Shown here: piece after piece, positions 31,601-35,425 of the stretch
Layout: every line of letters starts with the position of its first letter
Position numbering within the stretch: the first letter of the stretch is position 1
Assembly (NCBI GenBank): GCA_015522385.1
Contig: WAMJ01000013.1
Span: 1-35,425, forward strand
Source of the DNA: Candidatus Heimdallarchaeota archaeon
GTDB taxonomy: Archaea; Asgardarchaeota; Heimdallarchaeia; Heimdallarchaeales; Kariarchaeaceae
Reading direction: 5' to 3'
DNA length: 35,425 nucleotides
Program-made: the position numbers and the translations under genes
Notes under the pieces: generated by a model
The model's input: the letters and a program-made list of their open reading frames with translations, nothing else
Databases searched by the model: none
Told to the model about the DNA's origin: nothing

Positions 31601-33454
31601 ATGAAGAATCTCAATAAGTTCTATACAGTTTTCGTAATAGCTCTAGTTGTATTTGGAGTAGTGCCTTCTAACGCACAGTCCCTCATTATGGGGGATCTGT
31701 ACGTGAAGGGAGAGGTGGTGGATAACTACCTCAACCTTGAATACAGCTTCGACGTGAAGAACACTGCAAGTACTGATCAGGAAGTGGTGTTTAACATCCC
31801 CATCCAAAAGGACGTCTACCTCAGCAACGTCACCATCGAGCTGGAGAACTCCACCCTCTATGGCAGAGTCTTCCCGGTCAATAAGGCAGAGGAGATCTAC
31901 AACGAGACCAAAGCACAGAACCTCACAGGTGCCATAATTAGTGATTATGGCTCGGAGTACAATGTCAGATTCAACCTAGGGGCTTTGGAATCAGCAACCA
32001 TCACCTTCCAGCTTGAGGGAGGTCTGACGAGGAACCTTGGGGAGTACACAGCGGTAATCATACCCTCATCGCTTGGACTGTCACAGACCATCCATGTTGA
32101 GATCAGCGTCATATCCAACAGGGCTCCAATTGTCGGGGTACAACTACCTGGGTTGCAAAATGCGGTGTATTCCACCATCACAAACGGGGTACTCGTCACG
32201 TACGATGGATCAGTGCCCTTCGACGGGATCACCCTGACCTACGGGACCACACGCTACGAGGGAGATGCCTCCATCATTGGCTACAGTAACGGCACGGAGA
32301 ACTTCTTCGCCTACAACCTCGCACCCATGCTCAATGACACTGGGAGCAAGGACGGCCAGTATGTCTTTGTCATCGACCGCTCTGGATCAATGTCTGGCAC
32401 TCCAATGGAATACGTCAAGCAGGCCTTCTCAGATATCATCAGCAATCTTGCAGAGACAGATCGTTTCAATGTCATAGCCTTCAGTTCAACTGGAACATCC
32501 ATGTGGGCAGAGACGAAGCTGGCATCCGCTACGAACAAAAATGAGGCAGTTGACTGGGTTAAAAGTATTTCTGCCACAGGCTCCACGAATATATACGACC
32601 CACTCATCGATGCCTTAAACTACTTTGGTTCAGATCAGACATACACCAACGGAATCCTCCTCCTCTCGGACGGAGTGCCAAATACCGGCACTTACACTGA
32701 TAGATCTGATATCGTCGCTAACCTCAAGGCGAACAACGTAAATGAGATCCCGATCTCGACGATCGCATTCGGAAACTCAGCAGACGAGCAGTTGATGTCC
32801 GAGATCGCATCGACCAACGGCGGGGTCTATGTCAAGGTGGCAAACAACGAGAACGCGGTCGGGGAGATCCTGAGGTTCTTCCAGCAGGTTAGTGGTCTGG
32901 AGCTCATGGGGTGGAGCATGAGCATCTCAGGAGTCAAGACACTGAACAACATCGAGAGCATCGGCCAGCTCTCGGACGGGCAGGAGGTCGTCGTCACGGG
33001 GACGTTCACCACCGAGGTGATCATCGACACCACCATCCAATACCCTGACCAGAACGTCTCCACCACGAGGGTACTGAACACCGGACTCCTCAAGGACGAG
33101 TATGTTCACGTGGAGAAGCTCTGGGCGCTGCAAAGAATATCCTACCTGATCTCCCAGGGTGACAACGAAGGTGTGATCGATGTCGCCATGTACTACGGTC
33201 TCGTCGTCAGGGGCTACACCAGCATGGTATTGAGCGAGCTATTAGATGACGCAGAGCGGGATACTCAAACAGACCCACCCTTCGCCACGACCTATACCGA
33301 TGGAACCGGAGGATATACAACAACCGAAGCCACTTACAAGGACATTGGTGGTGAAGCTGCGACAACACAAAGTGCGACCTCATTCTACCCTGCACTGTAC
33401 ATGACACTCTCTATACTACTTGCGATCCCTGTTCTGAGGAAGAACAGGCACTAA
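31601..33454 (+). CDS. exported VIT-VWA surface protein, copy 2
   Basis: The 617-residue paralog of the preceding gene has the same plan: signal peptide (about 1-25), VIT domain, VWA domain with a complete D-x-S-x-S site (DRSGSMSG), and a C-terminal membrane helix (about 595-611) ending RKNRH. Its C-terminal linker differs from copy 1: a Thr/Gly/Tyr-rich stalk (TDGTGGYTTTEATYKDIGG and following Thr/Ser, about 560-590) replaces the short tail. Such a stalk is a likely O-glycosylation site and would hold the VWA domain further from the membrane. The signal sequences also differ, so the duplication is not brand new, yet the core stays nearly identical. Confidence 0.88.
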   Translation: MKNLNKFYTVFVIALVVFGVVPSNAQSLIMGDLYVKGEVVDNYLNLEYSFDVKNTASTDQEVVFNIPIQKDVYLSNVTIELENSTLYGRVFPVNKAEEIYNETKAQNLTGAIISDYGSEYNVRFNLGALESATITFQLEGGLTRNLGEYTAVIIPSSLGLSQTIHVEISVISNRAPIVGVQLPGLQNAVYSTITNGVLVTYDGSVPFDGITLTYGTTRYEGDASIIGYSNGTENFFAYNLAPMLNDTGSKDGQYVFVIDRSGSMSGTPMEYVKQAFSDIISNLAETDRFNVIAFSSTGTSMWAETKLASATNKNEAVDWVKSISATGSTNIYDPLIDALNYFGSDQTYTNGILLLSDGVPNTGTYTDRSDIVANLKANNVNEIPISTIAFGNSADEQLMSEIASTNGGVYVKVANNENAVGEILRFFQQVSGLELMGWSMSISGVKTLNNIESIGQLSDGQEVVVTGTFTTEVIIDTTIQYPDQNVSTTRVLNTGLLKDEYVHVEKLWALQRISYLISQGDNEGVIDVAMYYGLVVRGYTSMVLSELLDDAERDTQTDPPFATTYTDGTGGYTTTEATYKDIGGEAATTQSATSFYPALYMTLSILLAIPVLRKNRH

Positions 33455-33495
33455 CCTCGTTTTGTTTAACCCCCTATATACTAAGATTCAACACC

Positions 33496-34686
33496 CTATC
33501 CAGTGGTAACTGTGAGAAATGACTCCTGCCGGGGAACGAGGAACCTGCACCCTTCGGCAGTGATCTCCACCATCTCCTCAAGGGAGACCATACCATAGTT
33601 CTTGGTCGTAACGTATAGCTCGAGGGTGAAGACATTGCCCTCCTCGACGACCCCGTTGGGTAGATCACCATATCTCTCCCAAAGAGGACCAAGAAGCGTC
33701 CCTCCATCGTGGGCTAATGTACCCACTTGGTGCCCCAAGGCGTGCTTGTACTCCGCATAGCCTCGCGAGACGACATAGTTCCTCGCCACGGAATCAACCT
33801 CGTGTCCCCTTACCCCAGGTTTGATGAATTTCGAGGCTAGGTAGATCGCGTCTCGGACTGTCTCGAAAGCATGGATTAGTTCCTCAGGGATGTCTGTGCC
33901 AACGAACCACATCCTTTGAATGTCGCTGCAGTATCCATGGTATCTCACACCGAAGTCATTGTGGAGTGTATGACCTTCTCGTAGCCTCAGGTCAGTGGGG
34001 CCGACGTGCCCCATCACCTTGTCGGGACCTGTGTCAACTGCTGGACAGCTCTTTCGCTGCCATGACTCCGTCACGCCACGCCGATCCATCTCCTCGTGGA
34101 ACATCCGCTGGATCTCCTTCTCGGTTAGACCAGGATTGAGCCTACTACCGACCACCTCGTTGATTTGCTCGGTGATCAGGCATGCCTCCGTTATCAACCG
34201 GATCTCGGTACGAGACTTCCTGCTCCTAAGTTTGCTCACCAAATGCTGTGAGGAAATGAGATGTTTGTCAGGTAGATATTCACAAAGCTTCTCGTAGAGC
34301 CCATGACTGAGACCATCAGCCATCACGTCGTCCTTGGAGTAGTTCACGGCTATTGTCTGGATCCCTTCAAGAGACTTGACGAGCGGGATGGATATTCCCT
34401 GTGTATAGGGCACTACTTCCGTCCAGATCCCCTTATCACGCTCTGCATCAGCGTCGAAATCTCCCACTATTGCGAGCCTAACATCTTGGGTGAAAATAAA
34501 CGCGGACTCCCACACCACGTCACCACCAATAACCAGAGGTTGAACAGGGTCTGGGGAAGCGGAAGTCTCTCTGAGGAAGACCAACCAGCACTCGATTCCA
34601 AGCTCAGTGAGGAGTTGTGGCACCATCTCGTGTTTCTCCCTAATGATTGTGAGCAATTCGTCATAGGGGGTTCTTGAGTTCTCCAT
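33496..34686 (-). CDS. M24 metallopeptidase, Xaa-Pro aminopeptidase-like
   Basis: The 396 residues show the creatinase/prolidase two-domain plan: an N-terminal non-catalytic domain (about 1-160) and a C-terminal pita-bread domain. All five metal ligands can be seen in order: D in HNDFGVRYHG, D in CSDIQRM, H in LGHQVGTLAH, E in FTLELYVTT and E in SLEEMVEIT. The enzyme class removes N-terminal residues before proline or splits X-Pro dipeptides. No signal peptide is present, so it is cytoplasmic. The loop before the first ligand (KSCPAVDTGPDKVMGHVGPTDLRL) is longer than in typical aminopeptidase P, so other M24 activities are possible. A TATA-like element (34705-34716) lies about 25 nt before the ATG. 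Confidence 0.88.
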   Translation of the reverse strand: MENSRTPYDELLTIIREKHEMVPQLLTELGIECWLVFLRETSASPDPVQPLVIGGDVVWESAFIFTQDVRLAIVGDFDADAERDKGIWTEVVPYTQGISIPLVKSLEGIQTIAVNYSKDDVMADGLSHGLYEKLCEYLPDKHLISSQHLVSKLRSRKSRTEIRLITEACLITEQINEVVGSRLNPGLTEKEIQRMFHEEMDRRGVTESWQRKSCPAVDTGPDKVMGHVGPTDLRLREGHTLHNDFGVRYHGYCSDIQRMWFVGTDIPEELIHAFETVRDAIYLASKFIKPGVRGHEVDSVARNYVVSRGYAEYKHALGHQVGTLAHDGGTLLGPLWERYGDLPNGVVEEGNVFTLELYVTTKNYGMVSLEEMVEITAEGCRFLVPRQESFLTVTTG

Positions 34687-34704
34687 ACTATTCCTTTGGT
34701 TGGG

Positions 34705-34716
34705 ATTTAATTTAAT
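34705..34716 (-). promoter_or_regulatory. TATA-like box of the M24 peptidase gene
   Basis: ATTAAATTAAAT on the minus strand is centred about 25 nt upstream of the ATG at 34686, which suits a leaderless archaeal transcript. Confidence 0.5.
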
Positions 34717-34752
34717 GCTGGGATTATGGATAGTATACTAAATCAATATTCA

Positions 34753-35425
34753 TTATGCATTGGGTGTGATAATGAGTTGTACCTGATCAACTTTGGCGTC
34801 CCAGAGTCTAAGAGTGACCCAGAATGACCCCGTTGACCACTCATTACTCTTCAACGTGATATCAATCTGTAGAGCAGTAGGACCATTATCCGCTCCGTCG
34901 TCCCAAGCAGTGCTGACAGCAGGAGGAGAAACATCCTGATATGAAGAGTTGGTCTTACCAATTTGAATGAGGTAATGGTGCCACGTGGTACTATACCCAC
35001 CATCGAATATGAATATTCTCAGTGTCGCAGTGTATCCTGTTGGTGTGAATGATCCGACTGAGAAATTGAGTGCAAGAGCATCCCAATATGCACTACTTGA
35101 ACCAGTGGCAAAGTATGGTCTTGTCACAGTTCCATCTGGAACCGCGGGAGCGGTTGTGTCATCCAGTGCATAGATGAGATTAGAGATGTTTGCACTTTGG
35201 AGAGTACCCTCATCTTGGTATGCATAGGCCTCTACAGCGGAGAAAATAGTGTCAACATCACCTGCAAGAGTAACTGTACCGGTCGTCGTGAACAGAAGCT
35301 TATTGTCTTTGTCATAGAGTTTGATAGTGACATCACCATCGATTAACTGATCAGTCGTTGCATCGGAGGAAATAATAACCCTAGTTGGAACCGCTATTCC
35401 GATCTCGGTCGTGGGCTCGTCAATG
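34753..35425 (-). CDS. C-terminal part of a beta-rich, probably exported protein (runs off the right edge)
   Basis: The minus-strand frame is open from the last full codon of the window (35424) to a stop at 34753-34755, giving at least 223 residues. ATG codons inside it (such as at 35127) are internal. The sequence is rich in Thr, Ser, Asp, Gly and aromatic residues and looks all-beta (DGDVTIKLYDKDNKLLFTTT; GYTATLRIFIFDGG; DITLKSNEWSTGSFWVTLRL), with no cysteine and no C-terminal anchor. Such composition is usual for extracellular archaeal proteins, but the N-terminus lies outside the window, so neither a signal peptide nor the family can be given. Confidence 0.7.
   Translation of the reverse strand, partial: IDEPTTEIGIAVPTRVIISSDATTDQLIDGDVTIKLYDKDNKLLFTTTGTVTLAGDVDTIFSAVEAYAYQDEGTLQSANISNLIYALDDTTAPAVPDGTVTRPYFATGSSSAYWDALALNFSVGSFTPTGYTATLRIFIFDGGYSTTWHHYLIQIGKTNSSYQDVSPPAVSTAWDDGADNGPTALQIDITLKSNEWSTGSFWVTLRLWDAKVDQVQLIITPNA

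Overview
This window is archaeal chromosomal DNA. It encodes a PCNA sliding clamp, a GINS subunit, an OB-fold protein, the alpha subunit of the nascent-polypeptide-associated complex with a UBA tail, two A-type ATP synthase subunits (H and F), and the archaeal shikimate pathway that starts from aspartate semialdehyde. Many genes have an A/T-rich TATA-like element about 25-30 nt before the start codon, as expected for archaeal, often leaderless, transcription. The leucine-rich-repeat protein, the VIT-VWA surface proteins and the isoprenylcysteine-methyltransferase-like protein would fit an Asgard (Heimdallarchaeia-like) lineage. That placement is inference: no rRNA or other decisive marker lies in the window.

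Layout. 1-3852: mixed small genes (a possible left-edge gene tail, an ICMT-like membrane methyltransferase, a two-helix membrane protein, a degenerate HD-domain protein, a duplicated C_GCAxxG_C_C redox protein and a DinB-like protein). 3917-11317, minus strand: a seven-gene chorismate operon, read in the order ADH synthase, DHQ synthase II, fused DHQ dehydratase-shikimate dehydrogenase, GHMP shikimate kinase, EPSP synthase, chorismate synthase and aspartate-semialdehyde dehydrogenase. A three-copy 16-bp tandem repeat sits at its 3' end. 11356-12216: a leucine-rich-repeat protein. 12369-18641, plus strand: an ArsR-like regulator, a TPR protein, an FtsEX/MacB-like ABC transporter (ATPase and large permease), and a separately promoted exported metzincin-type protease. 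18662-21609, minus strand: a two-gene unit for exported proteins (a small one and a beta-helix/Ig-like surface protein).

21610-22051 is a 442-bp intergenic region with three hairpins and is a candidate non-coding RNA or control region. 22052-25652: an unknown all-helical protein, a ferritin, the remnant of a subtilisin-like protease, and a BtpA-family barrel protein. 25714-26378: A-ATPase F and H without the rest of that operon. 26520-29357: NAC, an unknown protein, and a replication operon (OB-fold, PCNA, GINS). 29545-33454: two tandem VIT-VWA surface proteins with almost identical cores and different tails. 33496-35425: an M24 peptidase and the C-terminal part of a beta-rich protein that runs off the right edge.

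Two themes stand out. One is a compact aspartate-semialdehyde-to-chorismate operon that carries its own precursor enzyme. The other is a cell-surface module: an ABC transporter of the mechanotransmission type, an exported protease, a beta-helix protein and VWA adhesins. This second theme is the best candidate for an undescribed system.
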